A DNA stretch of 64,000 nt from Cyanobium sp. NS01 (GTDB lineage: Bacteria > Cyanobacteriota > Cyanobacteriia > PCC-6307 > Cyanobiaceae). Made by a program: the position numbers and the translations under genes. Positions 30,894 to 40,135 of the stretch are shown piece after piece; position 1 is the first letter of the stretch, and every line of letters starts with the position of its first letter. Location: the NCBI RefSeq assembly GCF_014280235.1, contig NZ_CP047940.1, forward strand, positions 1 through 64,000. The letters are read 5' to 3'. The notes under the pieces were generated by a model. It had not been told where the DNA came from and did not search any database. It saw only the letters and a list, made by a program, of their open reading frames with translations.

Positions 30894-31916
30894 ATGACAC
30901 TGAAAGTTGCGATCAATGGATTCGGCCGGATTGGTCGCAACTTCATGCGTTGCTGGCTCAGCCGTGGTGCTGACACCGGCATCGAAGTCGTGGGTCTCAA
31001 CGACACTTCAGATCCGAGGACCAATTCCCACCTGCTCCAGTACGACTCGATGCTGGGTCACATCCGCGATGCGGAAGTGAGCTATACCGACGACGCCATC
31101 ATCGTCAACGGCAAGACGATCAAGTGCTTCTCCGATCGCAACCCCCTCAACCTTCCCTGGAAAGAGTGGGATGTGGATCTGGTGATTGAATCCACCGGGG
31201 TGTTCATCGACAAGGACGGTGCCGGCAAGCACCTGCAGGCGGGGGCCAGCAAGGTGTTGATCACAGCTCCTGGCAAGGGCGACGGCGTGGGCACCTTCGT
31301 GATGGGGGTGAACGACTCCGAGTACCGCCACGAAGACTGGGACATCGTGTCCAACGCCAGCTGCACCACCAACTGCCTGGCCCCGATCGTCAAAACCCTC
31401 GACCAGGCCTTTGGCATCGTCAAGGGCACGATGACCACCACCCACAGCTACACGGGTGACCAGCGCATTCTCGACGCCTCCCACCGCGACCTGCGCCGTG
31501 CCCGGGCCGCCGCCATCAACATCGTGCCCACCAGCACCGGGGCCGCCAAGGCCGTGGCTCTGGTGTACCCGCCGATGAAGGGCAAGCTCAACGGCATCGC
31601 CCTGCGGGTCCCGACCCCCAACGTGTCGGTGGTGGACCTGGTGCTGGAAGTGAGCCGCGGCACCAGCCGCGAGGAGGTGAACGCCACCCTCAAGGCCGCC
31701 TCCGAGAACGGCATGAAGGGGATCATCAAGTATTCGGATCTGCCGCTGGTGTCCAGCGACCATGCCGGCACGAATGAGTCCACGATCGTGGACTCCGACC
31801 TCACCCTGGTGATGGGCGACAACATGGTGAAGGTGATCTGCTGGTACGACAACGAGTGGGGCTACAGCCAGCGGGTGGTCGACCTGGCCGAACTGGTGGC
31901 GCGCCACTGGACGTGA
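30894..31916 (+). CDS. gap2: Glyceraldehyde-3-phosphate dehydrogenase Gap2 (NADP-linked)
   Basis: Gap2 is the photosynthetic GAPDH of cyanobacteria, reducing 1,3-bisphosphoglycerate in the Calvin cycle with NADPH or NADH. The nucleotide-binding motif is [17 protein letters not shown]. The catalytic Cys157 is in [12 protein letters not shown], and the active-site block [19 protein letters not shown] follows. The C-terminus ends [20 protein letters not shown]. The ATG at 30894 gives 340 residues, the standard length; an upstream ATG at 30843 falls in the promoter. It converges with thiL. Confidence 0.97.
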   Translation: MTLKVAINGFGRIGRNFMRCWLSRGADTGIEVVGLNDTSDPRTNSHLLQYDSMLGHIRDAEVSYTDDAIIVNGKTIKCFSDRNPLNLPWKEWDVDLVIESTGVFIDKDGAGKHLQAGASKVLITAPGKGDGVGTFVMGVNDSEYRHEDWDIVSNASCTTNCLAPIVKTLDQAFGIVKGTMTTTHSYTGDQRILDASHRDLRRARAAAINIVPTSTGAAKAVALVYPPMKGKLNGIALRVPTPNVSVVDLVLEVSRGTSREEVNATLKAASENGMKGIIKYSDLPLVSSDHAGTNESTIVDSDLTLVMGDNMVKVICWYDNEWGYSQRVVDLAELVARHWT

Positions 31917-31969
31917 GCCCAGCCGGTCTAAGCCCGCACCTGGCCCTCGCCATCCCGATACGCCTAGGC

Positions 31970-32998
31970 CTAGAAGTGTCGGTAGGCGGTTTCGCCTGCG
32001 CTCACTGCGATGCCGTCCTTCCAGATCAGCCTGGCCTCGCTTCCTAAACTGCTGCGCAGCACCCCCAGGGGCACTGCCCCTGGCAGCGCCGCCACAAGGG
32101 CTGCCGCCCAGGGCGGTGCCAGGGCCAGCACCAGTTCAAAGTCCTCGCCGCCACTGAGGCACCAGGCCTCCGCCTGATCCAGTGCTGCCATGGCCGGATC
32201 GAGGGGCAGGGCGCTGCGCTGCAGCACGGCCTGGCAGCCACCCGCTGCTGCCAGGGCCTCCACGGCCACGGCCAGGCCGTCACTGCTGTCGGTGCCGCCC
32301 ACCCGCCAGGGGCAGGCCGCCGGCCTGGAGGCCCGTAGAGCTCGCACGACATCGAAACGGGCCCGGGGTCTGCGGTGGGCGGCCCGGGCCCGGTCCACGA
32401 GATCGGGGTCAAGACCCTCCCGCACCCCCGGCGCCAGAGTGTCCTGCAGCAGGGCCAGCCCGAGGCGACTCAGCCCATGGGGGCCGCTGGCGATGAGCAC
32501 ATCGCCGGGCTGGCCATCGCCGCGTCGAATCGCATCGCCGCCAGCTTCTGCCCCGACAGCTGTGGCCAGCTCACCCACCGCACTCAGCGCCAGAATCCGC
32601 TGCTCGCCGCCGCTGCAATCGCCGCCCAGGATGGCTCCAGCTCCGTGGGCGTTCAGACAGGCCTGCAGCCCCTCGTACACCCCCTGCACCCACGACCAGC
32701 GCGTCTGGGCCGGGGCCACCAGCCCCACGGTGATCCCGAGGGCATCAGTGCAGCCCATGGCGGCCAGATCGGAGAGGTTGGCGGCGGCGGCGCGCCAGCC
32801 TGCGTCGAAGGGCTCGGTGGTGGCGTCACTGAAGTGTCTGCCCTCCACCAGCACGTCGGTGTTGAGCACCAGCGGGCCGCGGGCCGCCAGGATGGCCCCA
32901 TCGTCCTGGAACTGGCCCGGCGGCGCGAAGGCCCCCAGGCGGCGGATCAGCTCCTCCTCTCCCAGCTCGGCCAGGGCGGGATCGTGGCCGCGGCCCAT
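31970..32998 (-). CDS. thiL: Thiamine-phosphate kinase
   Basis: ThiL phosphorylates thiamine monophosphate to thiamine diphosphate. It belongs to the AIR-synthetase-like ATPase family. The metal- and ATP-binding regions are visible: GQFQDDGAIL, VLNTDVLVEGRHF, NLSDLAAMG and GGDCSGGEQ. TDSSDGLAVAVEALA and CLSGGEDFELVLAL complete the family pattern. It has 342 residues. It lies 12 bases downstream of the cyclophilin gene on the same strand, so the two are probably co-transcribed. Confidence 0.94.
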   Translation of the reverse strand: MGRGHDPALAELGEEELIRRLGAFAPPGQFQDDGAILAARGPLVLNTDVLVEGRHFSDATTEPFDAGWRAAAANLSDLAAMGCTDALGITVGLVAPAQTRWSWVQGVYEGLQACLNAHGAGAILGGDCSGGEQRILALSAVGELATAVGAEAGGDAIRRGDGQPGDVLIASGPHGLSRLGLALLQDTLAPGVREGLDPDLVDRARAAHRRPRARFDVVRALRASRPAACPWRVGGTDSSDGLAVAVEALAAAGGCQAVLQRSALPLDPAMAALDQAEAWCLSGGEDFELVLALAPPWAAALVAALPGAVPLGVLRSSLGSEARLIWKDGIAVSAGETAYRHF

Positions 32999-33010
32999 GG
33001 CGTGCGCTCC

Positions 33011-34102
33011 TCAGGCGTGGGGCTGCAGGTTCTCGGCCCCGTCCACCACCTGCACCCGCTCGATCACGTCATCCACCCCCAGTTCCTCCAGCACGTCGAA
33101 GCCCTCCACCACGTAGCCGAAGGCGGCATAGCGGCCATCCACCAGGTTCAGGCCGGCCGGGGTGAGCTCTGCTTCGTAGAGAAAGAAGAAGAACTGGGAG
33201 GAGCCATCGTCGAGGCTCTGGTCGGAATGGGCCCAGCCCAGGGTGCCCAGGGTGGCGAAGGGCAGCACCGCCTCGGCCTTGTAGCGGCCCAGATCCTCGA
33301 AGGTCTGGCCGTAGAAGGGCACGGGCTCGCCGGGGATCTTGATCTCCAGGGGCACTCGCCGCAGCTCTTTGGTGGTGGGATCGACGTAACCGTCCAGCGG
33401 TCCTTTGGGATCGCCGGTCTGGAGCACGTAGAAGTCCTCGGCGCGGGTGAAGGGCAGGCCGTCGTAGAAGCCCTTCTGGGCCAGATCCACGAAGGCCCCG
33501 GCCGTGAGGGGCGCGTTGTAGCCGTCGACCACGGCCACCAGGGGCCCGCGGCTGGTGCTGATCTGCACGGTGGCCCGCCCCAGCAGGCGCGGCAGGGCGT
33601 CGAACTCAGCGGGAATGGCGAACGGGAAGGGACCCACCAGCAGGGCCTCGGCCGTGCCGATCGTGGCGAGGGCCTGGCGGCGGGCGTCCAGGAAGCCGTC
33701 CCGGTCCTGGACCTCGGCCGCGCTGGCCAGCGCCTGAAGATCGCCCTCCAGTTCAGCCATCAGCGCTGAGGCCTGCTCCGCTTCGCCAGCCCCGAAGCCC
33801 TCCTCAATCTCCTTGCGGCGACTGCTCAGCTGCGACTGGCTGCGGCGCGTGGTGGCCTTGAGCGCCGACCAGCGCTTGGCCCGCAGGTCGGTGCTGGTGT
33901 CCTCGAGCCGGTGCTGCAGGTTCTGCAGGGCGGGAGCCTCCACCGGCAGGGCATTGCGCAGAATCGCCGCCGGATCCTTCACCGCGTTCCCCTCGGGCAG
34001 GGCCGCGGCTGCGGGCAGGGCCTGCAGGGGGAGGGCGAGCAACAGGGCCAGGGCCCATGCCATGGCGCGAGCCACGGCCCGGTGGATCCACGGTGCGGCC
34101 AT
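33011..34102 (-). CDS. Secreted cyclophilin-type peptidylprolyl isomerase (TLP40/CYP38-like)
   Basis: This 363-residue protein has a signal peptide ([22 protein letters not shown]), an N-terminal helical domain starting [16 protein letters not shown], and a C-terminal cyclophilin domain from about residue 180. That domain includes [42 protein letters not shown] and [17 protein letters not shown]. The architecture and the N-terminal wording match plant TLP40/CYP38, a lumenal protein needed for photosystem II assembly. A lumen or periplasm location and a PSII-linked role are inferences. The ATG at 34102 was chosen because it directly precedes the signal peptide. It is divergent from efp. Confidence 0.88.
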   Translation of the reverse strand: MAAPWIHRAVARAMAWALALLLALPLQALPAAAALPEGNAVKDPAAILRNALPVEAPALQNLQHRLEDTSTDLRAKRWSALKATTRRSQSQLSSRRKEIEEGFGAGEAEQASALMAELEGDLQALASAAEVQDRDGFLDARRQALATIGTAEALLVGPFPFAIPAEFDALPRLLGRATVQISTSRGPLVAVVDGYNAPLTAGAFVDLAQKGFYDGLPFTRAEDFYVLQTGDPKGPLDGYVDPTTKELRRVPLEIKIPGEPVPFYGQTFEDLGRYKAEAVLPFATLGTLGWAHSDQSLDDGSSQFFFFLYEAELTPAGLNLVDGRYAAFGYVVEGFDVLEELGVDDVIERVQVVDGAENLQPHA

Positions 34103-34197
34103 CACAGCGTCTTCCTTCTGGTCGGACTTTGGCACAGCCTTCCCGGGCCCAGCCCCGCCTGCAGAGAAGGTTTGGGGGCGGGGCCGGTAGCCAGCCG

Positions 34198-34203
34198 TAC
34201 AAT
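34198..34203 (+). promoter_or_regulatory. Candidate -10 element (TACAAT) of efp
   Basis: TACAAT matches five of six bases of the consensus -10 box and lies 22 bases before the efp start, in the 123-base gap between the divergent cyclophilin and efp genes. The -35 region is GC-rich and unconvincing. Confidence 0.4.
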
Positions 34204-34225
34204 CCGCCAGATCCGATCCGCCGGA

Positions 34226-34786
34226 ATGATCTCCAGCAACGACTTTCGTACCGGGACATCGATCGAGCTGGATGGCCAGGTCTGGCGGGTCGTTGAGTTC
34301 CTGCATGTGAAGCCGGGCAAGGGCTCGGCTTTCGTGCGCACCAAGCTCAAGGCCGTGCAGAGCGGCAACGTGGTGGAGAAGACCTTCCGCGCCGGCGAGA
34401 TGGTGCCCCAGGCGGTGCTGGAGAAGAGCACTCTGCAGCACACCTACATGGAGGGGGACGACTTCGTGTTCATGGACATGGCCAGCTACGAGGAGACACG
34501 CCTCACGGCCAAGCAGATCGGCGACAGCCGCAAGTACCTCAAGGAGGGCATGGAGGTGAACGTGGTGTCGTGGAACGGCAAGCCCCTGGAGGTGGAGCTG
34601 CCCAACTCGGTGGTGCTGGAGATCACCCAGACCGATCCCGGCGTCAAGGGCGACACGGCCACCGGCGGCACCAAGCCCGCCATCGTCGAAACCGGCGCCC
34701 AGGTGATGGTGCCGCTGTTCCTCTCGATCGGCGAGAAGATCAAGATCGACACCCGCAGCGACAGCTATCTCGGGCGGGAGAACTGA
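34226..34786 (+). CDS. efp: Elongation factor P
   Basis: EF-P relieves ribosome stalling at polyproline stretches, which are frequent in the Pro-rich proteins of this window (FtsY, PilB). The N-terminal KOW-like domain includes [18 protein letters not shown]. The modification loop [14 protein letters not shown] carries the conserved Lys-Pro-Gly-Lys context. The C-terminal OB domains end with [19 protein letters not shown] and the signature [14 protein letters not shown]. The ATG at 34226 gives the standard 186 residues. accB starts five bases after its stop; this efp-accB pairing is common in cyanobacteria. Confidence 0.97.
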   Translation: MISSNDFRTGTSIELDGQVWRVVEFLHVKPGKGSAFVRTKLKAVQSGNVVEKTFRAGEMVPQAVLEKSTLQHTYMEGDDFVFMDMASYEETRLTAKQIGDSRKYLKEGMEVNVVSWNGKPLEVELPNSVVLEITQTDPGVKGDTATGGTKPAIVETGAQVMVPLFLSIGEKIKIDTRSDSYLGREN

Positions 34787-34791
34787 TCCCC

Positions 34792-35280
34792 ATGCAGCTC
34801 GATCACGACCAGCTCCAGCAGCTCCTGGCCCTGCTGGGTGACAGTGACATCCAGGAGTTCAAGCTGGAGGGCGATGACTTCCGGCTGGAGGTGCGCCGCA
34901 ACCTGCCCAGCCTCGCCCCGGCGCCGCTGCCGGCCCCAGTGCAGCCGCCGGTCCCGGTCGCTGCCCCGGTGGCCGCCGCCCAGCCAGGCCCGCCGGGCCC
35001 CTCCACGCCCCCACCCGCCGCGGCGGCCAGCCGCAGCGACCTGGTGGAGATCACGGCGCCGATGGTGGCCACCTTCTACAGCGCCCCTGCGCCGGGAGAG
35101 CCGAACTTCGTGGCCCCGGGAGTCCGCATCAAGGTGGGTCAGACCATCTGCATCCTCGAGGCCATGAAGCTCATGAACGAGCTGGAGGCTGAGCTGAGCG
35201 GTGAGGTGGTGGAGATCCTGGTGGAGAACGGCACGCCGGTGGAGTTCGGCCAGGTGCTGATGCGCGTCAAGCCCGCCTGA
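34792..35280 (+). CDS. accB: Biotin carboxyl carrier protein of acetyl-CoA carboxylase
   Basis: BCCP carries carboxybiotin between the carboxylase and transferase halves of acetyl-CoA carboxylase, the first step of fatty acid synthesis. The N-terminal helix DHDQLQQLLALLGDSDIQEF is followed by a Pro/Ala-rich linker (about residues 40-80). The lipoyl/biotinyl domain carries the biotinylated Lys126 in EAMKLMNE, and the AccB thumb segment TAPMVATFYSAPAPGE is present (read here as ITAPMVATFYSAP). It has 162 residues and is coupled to efp. It is convergent with pdxA, two bases between stops. Confidence 0.96.
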   Translation: MQLDHDQLQQLLALLGDSDIQEFKLEGDDFRLEVRRNLPSLAPAPLPAPVQPPVPVAAPVAAAQPGPPGPSTPPPAAAASRSDLVEITAPMVATFYSAPAPGEPNFVAPGVRIKVGQTICILEAMKLMNELEAELSGEVVEILVENGTPVEFGQVLMRVKPA

Positions 35281-35282
35281 GT

Positions 35283-36308
35283 TCAACCCAGCTCCAGGGC
35301 TGTGCTGATCGCGGCCGCCATGCTGGCGGCCCGGGCCACCCCCTGGCCGGCGATGGCGAAACCGGTGCCATGGTCTGGTGAGGTGCGCAGAAACGGCAGG
35401 CCCAGGGTGGTGTTCACCGCCGCGTCAAAGGCCAGCAGCTTCACCGGAATCAGGCCCTGATCGTGGTAGAGGGCCAGGTAGCCATCAGGCCCTGGGCTGC
35501 CCTGCTGCCAGGCCTGCGCCGCACTCAACCAGCAGGTGTCCGGCGGCAACGGGCCGAGCAGCTCCGCCTCGGGATGGCTGGCCTGCCACTGGCTGAGGGT
35601 GTCGTTGAGCCAGACCTCCTCCTCCTGTCCCAGCTGGCCGGCCTCGCCGGCGTGGGGATTCAGGCCGGCCACCACCAGCTGCGGCCGGGGCGAAAAGCGC
35701 TGGCAGAAGGCCAGCAACTGGTCGAGCTTGCGCCGCAGCCGGGCCGGATCGAGGCTGGCCGGCACGGCAGCCAGGGGGATGTGGGTGGTGGCCAGCAGCG
35801 TGTTGAGCCGCCAGTGGCCCTGCGGGGCGCGGGCGGTGAACAGCATCGAGGCCTCCGCCACCCCGGCCAGCTCCGCCAGCCGCTCGGTCTGGCCTGGGTA
35901 GGCATGGCCGGCGGCATACCAGCTGGCCTTGGCGATCGGTGCGGTCACCAGGGCCTTGCAGTCGCCCCGCTGCACCAGTTCCGCCGCCGCTGTGAGCCAG
36001 CGGAAGCCCGCGTCCCCGCAGGCCGGGCCGCTGCGGCCCGGGGCCACGGGCTCCTCCAGGGGCAGGTCCACCATGGCGAGCTCGGCCGGATCGCGCAGGG
36101 GGTCACGGCTGAGGGGCCTCAGGGCTTCGTACTGGCCCTCCAGCCAGCGGCGGCAGCCCACCAGCACAGGCTCCAGGCCGCGCGCCTCGGGCTGGGCCAG
36201 GGCCTTGAGCGTGACCTCGGCACCGATGCCCGCCGGATCCCCCAGGGCGATGGCCAGATGGCTCTCAGCGGAGTTGGATGGGATGGAAGGCAAGGAGGAG
36301 AGGCCCAT
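35283..36308 (-). CDS. pdxA: 4-hydroxythreonine-4-phosphate dehydrogenase
   Basis: PdxA oxidises 4-phosphohydroxy-threonine in the DXP-dependent route to pyridoxal phosphate. ALGDPAGIGAEVTLKAL is the family start. Metal-ligand His regions are in LLATTHIPLAAVP, GLNPHAGEAG and LYHDQGLIPVKLLAFDAAVN. The C-terminal block PFLRTSPDHGTGFAIAGQG is diagnostic. The ATG at 36308 gives 341 residues and shares a CATG palindrome with the start of the divergent small gene; a TTG at 36293 is an alternative. Confidence 0.95.
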   Translation of the reverse strand: MGLSSLPSIPSNSAESHLAIALGDPAGIGAEVTLKALAQPEARGLEPVLVGCRRWLEGQYEALRPLSRDPLRDPAELAMVDLPLEEPVAPGRSGPACGDAGFRWLTAAAELVQRGDCKALVTAPIAKASWYAAGHAYPGQTERLAELAGVAEASMLFTARAPQGHWRLNTLLATTHIPLAAVPASLDPARLRRKLDQLLAFCQRFSPRPQLVVAGLNPHAGEAGQLGQEEEVWLNDTLSQWQASHPEAELLGPLPPDTCWLSAAQAWQQGSPGPDGYLALYHDQGLIPVKLLAFDAAVNTTLGLPFLRTSPDHGTGFAIAGQGVARAASMAAAISTALELG

Positions 36309-36504
36309 GGTGCGCTGGCTGCTGCTCGGACTGCTGCTGTATGGCCTGGGAACGGGATTCAACCGGGGTTGGCTGCAGCTGCGCTGGGGTCTGTTGATGC
36401 GGGAAATGGGCTTCCCGTTCGTGTGTGATCCCGAGGATCGCACCCGCTGCTATCCCAAGGGATCCCCCTATGCCGACAAGCTCGCTCCAAAGCCCTCCCG
36501 GTAA
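36307..36504 (+). CDS. Small conserved membrane-associated protein
   Basis: This 65-residue protein has an N-terminal hydrophobic helix (MVRWLLLGLLLYGLGTGF) and then a short polar part with two Cys (FVCDPEDRTRCYPKGSPYADK). The pattern suggests a single-pass or secreted protein with a possible disulfide. It begins in the same CATG as pdxA and its last 36 bases overlap the 3' end of the epimerase-like gene on the other strand. Function unknown. It reads as a real gene because its composition is non-random and it fills an otherwise empty gap. Confidence 0.6.
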   Translation: MVRWLLLGLLLYGLGTGFNRGWLQLRWGLLMREMGFPFVCDPEDRTRCYPKGSPYADKLAPKPSR

Positions 36505-37343
36505 CTGGGATAGCGCAGCTGGTAGCCCAGCTCCTGGCAGAGCCTGCGGTTGCTGACCCGTCGGTTTTCCTGCCAGAAGCTGCGGGCCATCGGGCTCAGG
36601 CTGGCCTCGATCTCGTCGTAGCGCTGCAGGGGCGGCAGCGGCAGGCCCAGCAGATGGGCGGCGTGGCTGAGGGTTTCGGTGGAGGAGCAGGGGCAGTCAT
36701 CCGCCACGTTCAGCAGGGCGGGCCGCTCGCTGGCGGGCAGGGCCAGACAGTGCAGCACCGCGCCGACGATGTCATCGACGTGGACGCGGGAAAACACCTG
36801 CCCGGGCTTGTGGATCAGCCGGCTCTCGCCGGCCTGCAGGGCGCGGAAGGGGGTGCGGCCCGGACCGTAGATCGCCGGCAGCCGGAAGATCTGCACCGGC
36901 AGGCCGCTGCTGCGCCAGGCCCGCTCGGCCTCGAGGCGGGCCTGGCTGCGGCCAGGCCGTGCCGGGGTGGGCGCCTGCTCATCCACCCAGGCGCCGCGGC
37001 TGTCGCCGTAGACCCCGGTGGTGGAGAGATAGCCCACCCACTGGAGCGGCAGCTGGCGCAGCACGGGTCCCAGCAGCCTCAGCACCGGATCGCCGGGCTG
37101 GCCGTCCGGGGGAATGGACACGAACAGATGGGTCACCCCAGCCAGAGCATCGGGCTCGGGCACCAGGCCCTCCCTGCTGTCGAAGGTCAACCAGTGGCCG
37201 GGCCCTGGGTTCTGCGGGGCCTGGCGGCTGGTGGTCGTCACCGCCCAGCCCCGCTGAGCGGCGGCGGCCGCCAGACGGCCGCCGGTGAAGCCTGCCCCGA
37301 GCACCAGCAGATTCGCGGCGGGCTTGACATCCTCAGAAAGCAT
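36468..37343 (-). CDS. SDR-family NAD(P)-dependent epimerase/dehydratase-like protein
   Basis: This ~291-residue extended-SDR protein has the Rossmann motif LLVLGAGFTGGRLAAAAAQRG near the N-terminus. It also has YLSTTGVYGDSRGAWVDE, where the catalytic Tyr region usually lies, and RLPAIYGPGRTPFRAL and FSRVHVDDIVGAVL, which are typical of nucleoside-sugar epimerases and their YeeZ-like relatives. A canonical YxxxK is not clear (a Tyr in VYGDSRG, but no Lys four residues on), so the activity may differ from classic epimerases. I chose ATG 37343; an ATG at 37376 would add 11 residues. Confidence 0.85.
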   Translation of the reverse strand: MLSEDVKPAANLLVLGAGFTGGRLAAAAAQRGWAVTTTSRQAPQNPGPGHWLTFDSREGLVPEPDALAGVTHLFVSIPPDGQPGDPVLRLLGPVLRQLPLQWVGYLSTTGVYGDSRGAWVDEQAPTPARPGRSQARLEAERAWRSSGLPVQIFRLPAIYGPGRTPFRALQAGESRLIHKPGQVFSRVHVDDIVGAVLHCLALPASERPALLNVADDCPCSSTETLSHAAHLLGLPLPPLQRYDEIEASLSPMARSFWQENRRVSNRRLCQELGYQLRYPSYREGFGASLSA

Positions 37344-37374
37344 CAGTACACCTGTATTACTCTCGATGTTTCTC

Positions 37375-37596
37375 ATGGTGGTGTCCTCTCCTGTTCAGGC
37401 CAGCTGGTGCTGGGCTCCGCCGCTGCAGCGCCCTGCAGCGGCCTCCATACAGTTTCGGGCACGCTCCTGGCCCCTCCCCGCTCTGCTGGCGGCAGGGCTG
37501 CTGCTGCTGGCTGCGGTGCTGGCCCCGGAGGCCCCCCAGGATCAGGCCGCCATCTGCCAGCGCCACAACGGGCCGGCGGCCTGCCGCGTCTGGTGA
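37375..37596 (+). CDS. Small membrane protein with conserved CQRHN...ACRVW tail
   Basis: This frame encodes 73 residues with one hydrophobic segment ([18 protein letters not shown]) and a C-terminal [14 protein letters not shown]. That tail resembles small picocyanobacterial proteins I recall ending in very similar words. An ATG at 37366 is an alternative start. It is divergent from the epimerase-like gene and its 3' end overlaps the HNH gene on the other strand by 55 bases. Function unknown; the call rests on the hydrophobic helix and the tail. Confidence 0.5.
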   Translation: MVVSSPVQASWCWAPPLQRPAAASIQFRARSWPLPALLAAGLLLLAAVLAPEAPQDQAAICQRHNGPAACRVW

Positions 37597-38093
37597 GGGG
37601 CCTCGGCCTCAGCTCCTTCGCTGGCCTGAGGGAGCGCCACCAGGTCGTGGTCGCCCGGGCGTTCGCCGGCCTTGGGGCCTTCAGGCGCCAGGGAGGCCGC
37701 AGCGGCTGGTGAACTGGCGGGTGGGGCGGTCCAGGCCAGCAGGCGCGTGGCCAGGGCCATCTCGCCCTGGGTCCAGGCCCGGATCGCCATGGCACGGCGC
37801 GGATCGTAGAAGGGCTGCTGGCGGTACCAGCTGAACACCTCGCTGTCGCCCTTGCGGCCATTGCAGCCGAGGCAGGCCGGCACGCAGTTTTCGTTGACGC
37901 TCGGCCCGCCCCGGCTCTTGGGCAGCACGTGGTCGATCGATTCAGAGCGGCAGCCGCAGTAGATGCAGCGCCGGTTGGTGTGCTGATGCAGGGACTGACG
38001 CCAGCGCCGGGCACGCAGTTTGGGACAGAGCTCTTCGAGAAACACGGCATTGCTGCCGCCTGCGTTCCCTGCCGCCCAGTCCCTGGCCTGCAT
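37542..38093 (-). CDS. HNH endonuclease
   Basis: This 183-residue protein has a clear HNH nuclease core at residues 40-82: [21 protein letters not shown], then [16 protein letters not shown]. Two CxxC zinc knuckles, the catalytic DH and the Asn are all present. The C-terminal third is low complexity (Ala/Pro/Glu). Such nucleases range from homing and defence enzymes to repair nucleases. It is divergent from an SNF2-like helicase gene about 75 bases away, an arrangement worth noting because eukaryotic ZRANB3 fuses the same two activities. Confidence 0.9.
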   Translation of the reverse strand: MQARDWAAGNAGGSNAVFLEELCPKLRARRWRQSLHQHTNRRCIYCGCRSESIDHVLPKSRGGPSVNENCVPACLGCNGRKGDSEVFSWYRQQPFYDPRRAMAIRAWTQGEMALATRLLAWTAPPASSPAAAASLAPEGPKAGERPGDHDLVALPQASEGAEAEAPHQTRQAAGPLWRWQMAA

Positions 38094-38167
38094 GCGCTTG
38101 GCTCGGTTGCGGGGAGTTTGCAGCCAGTGTCCAGGGTGGCAATGTGTCGAGGACTGCCATTCCGCGC

Positions 38168-39754
38168 ATGCGCTGCCTGTTGCGGCTGGGTGCCACCGGA
38201 CTGATCGAGGTGGTCAGCCCCTTTGATGCGGTCACCAGCGCCCAGCTGCGGGCCATCCGGCCCCGGGGGGAGTGGCTGGCGCGGCGGGGCTGCTGGGAAT
38301 TTCCGCAGGAGGCCGCCGCAGCGCTGCAGCAGGCCCTGGCCGGTCGCTTTCCGGTGGAGCCCCAGCTGGCCACCTGGCTGGCCTGGCTGGAGCAGCCCCT
38401 GCCGCCGCTGCCGCCCCACCGGCAGCTGGTTCGGGCCGCCGATCTGGACCAGCCCCTCGAGGATGGCCGCCGCCTGCTGGCCCACCAGCGCGCCGCCGGC
38501 CGCTGGTTGCTGGCGCGGCGCGGGGCGGTGCTGGCGGATGCGATGGGCCTCGGCAAGACCCTCTCGGCCCTGGCGGCGGCCCGGGCCATGGTGCGCCTGG
38601 CGGACTGCCGCATCCTGGTGGTGGCCCCGGTGGGCCTGCACGACCACTGGCGCGCCGAAGCCCTGGCTCTGGGTCTGCGGCTGGAGCTGCACAGCTGGGC
38701 GCGGCTGCCGCCGGAGCTGCCTGCGGCCGGCACGGTGCTGATCGCCGACGAGGCCCACTTCGCCCAGAACGCCCACACGGCCCGCTGCAAGGCCCTGTTG
38801 CGGCTGGCCCGGCACCCCCGGCTGCGGGCGATCTGGCTGCTCACCGGCACGCCGATGAAGAACGGTCGACCGGCCCAGCTGTTTCCCCTGCTGGCGGCGA
38901 TCGGCCACCCCCTGGCCCGGCATCAGCGGGCCTACGAGGAGCTGTTCTGCCAGGGGCACTGGCGCGACCAGGGCGGGCGGCGGGTGTGGCAGGCCACGGG
39001 CGCCACCAACCTCGCCGAACTGCAGCGCCTCACCAGGCCCCTGGTGCTGCACCGTCGCAAGCAGGACTGCCTCGATCTGCCGCCCAAGCAGCGCGCCCTG
39101 ATCCCCGTGCAGCTGGAGCCTGACCAGGCCCTGGGCTTCGAGCAACGGCTGCAGCGCAAGGTGGACGCCTACCGCCGCCGCGCCGCCCGCGGGGAGGTGC
39201 GCCGCGATGCCGAGGTGCTCGCCGTGTTCACGGCCCTGCGCCAGATCGCCTCCCACTCCAAGCTGGCGGCGGCCAGGGAGCTGGTGCAGCGCCAGCTGGC
39301 CGCGGGCGAGGCCGTGGTGGTGTTCACGGCCTTCCGCACCACCGCCAGCCTGCTGCAGGCGGAGCTGGGCGGAGCCCTGCTCACCGGAGCCCTCGAGCCG
39401 CGCCGGCGCCAGCAGCTGGTGGACCACTTCCAGGAGGGCCGCAGCCCGCTGCTGATCGCCACCTACGGCACCGGCGGGCTGGGCTTCACGCTGCACAGGG
39501 CCCGCCATGTGGTGCTGATCGAGCGCCCCTGGACACCCGGGGATGCGGAGCAGGCCGAAGACCGCTGCCACCGCATCGGCATGGCGGGTTCCCTGATCTG
39601 CCACTGGCTGCAGCTGGGCGTGGCCGACCAGCTGGTGGATGGCTTGATCGCCAGCAAGGCGGAGCGCATCGCCGTGCTGCTGGGCCGCGGTCAGCAGGAG
39701 CTGCGCCGCCGCGATCTGGTTGCCATGGTGCGGGACCTGATGCAGAACTGGTGA
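38168..39754 (+). CDS. SNF2-family DNA helicase/translocase (SMARCAL1-like)
   Basis: This ~528-residue protein is a compact SNF2 translocase. The N-terminal ~90 residues ([15 protein letters not shown], then RGCWEFP) resemble a HARP-like domain. Helicase motifs follow in order: motif [14 protein letters not shown], motif [11 protein letters not shown], motif [17 protein letters not shown], motif [14 protein letters not shown] and motif [20 protein letters not shown]1-type enzymes anneal RPA-coated strands and remodel forks. The ATG at 38168 was preferred; a GTG at 38144 would add eight residues. It is divergent from the HNH gene. Confidence 0.88.
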   Translation: MRCLLRLGATGLIEVVSPFDAVTSAQLRAIRPRGEWLARRGCWEFPQEAAAALQQALAGRFPVEPQLATWLAWLEQPLPPLPPHRQLVRAADLDQPLEDGRRLLAHQRAAGRWLLARRGAVLADAMGLGKTLSALAAARAMVRLADCRILVVAPVGLHDHWRAEALALGLRLELHSWARLPPELPAAGTVLIADEAHFAQNAHTARCKALLRLARHPRLRAIWLLTGTPMKNGRPAQLFPLLAAIGHPLARHQRAYEELFCQGHWRDQGGRRVWQATGATNLAELQRLTRPLVLHRRKQDCLDLPPKQRALIPVQLEPDQALGFEQRLQRKVDAYRRRAARGEVRRDAEVLAVFTALRQIASHSKLAAARELVQRQLAAGEAVVVFTAFRTTASLLQAELGGALLTGALEPRRRQQLVDHFQEGRSPLLIATYGTGGLGFTLHRARHVVLIERPWTPGDAEQAEDRCHRIGMAGSLICHWLQLGVADQLVDGLIASKAERIAVLLGRGQQELRRRDLVAMVRDLMQNW

Positions 39755-39756
39755 GC

Positions 39757-40116
39757 TCAGGGCGCAGGGCTGGCGACCTGGCTGCAGAGCTGCTGCCGCA
39801 CCTTGAGATCACTGCGCAGCTGGGGATCGAGGTCCTCGGCTGGCTGCCGTTCCGCGAGCTTCACCGCCTCCCGCAGGTCATCACAGGCCGCGGCGTCCTG
39901 GCCCGCCAGGCTGCGCAGCAGGTAGCGGTCGTTGCGGGGCCCGGGATCGTCCGGAAAGGCGGCCACCACCGCATCACAGCGGCTGATCTGCTGCTCGAGC
40001 CGCTCCAGGCGCACGTTGCGCAGGCAGTCGTCGCGGCGGATGGCCTGCTGGGGCAGGGGCTGTTCGGCGCAGCCGGCGGCGGCCAGCAGCAGCAGCGCCA
40101 GCAGCGGCAGTGACAA
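39757..40116 (-). CDS. Putative lipoprotein of unknown function
   Basis: The best start is a TTG at 40116, giving 119 residues with a short lipoprotein signal, LPLLALLLLAAAGC, where the Cys would be lipidated. The mature part has several Cys (RRDDCLRN, ISRCDAVV, DAACDDLREA, RQQLCSQ) spaced like a small helical disulfide-bonded domain. No family was recognised. It lies 19 bases after the secreted 143-residue protein gene on the same strand, so the two probably form an operon, and it converges with the SNF2 gene. Confidence 0.6.
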   Translation of the reverse strand: MSLPLLALLLLAAAGCAEQPLPQQAIRRDDCLRNVRLERLEQQISRCDAVVAAFPDDPGPRNDRYLLRSLAGQDAAACDDLREAVKLAERQPAEDLDPQLRSDLKVRQQLCSQVASPAP

Positions 40117-40135
40117 CCGGCCCCGGGGCGCCGTG

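Noticed and set aside
37373-39604. 743-codon minus-strand frame opposite the SNF2 and HNH genes
   Set aside because: It is antisense to a protein with a full set of helicase motifs; low-complexity translation without recognisable domains.
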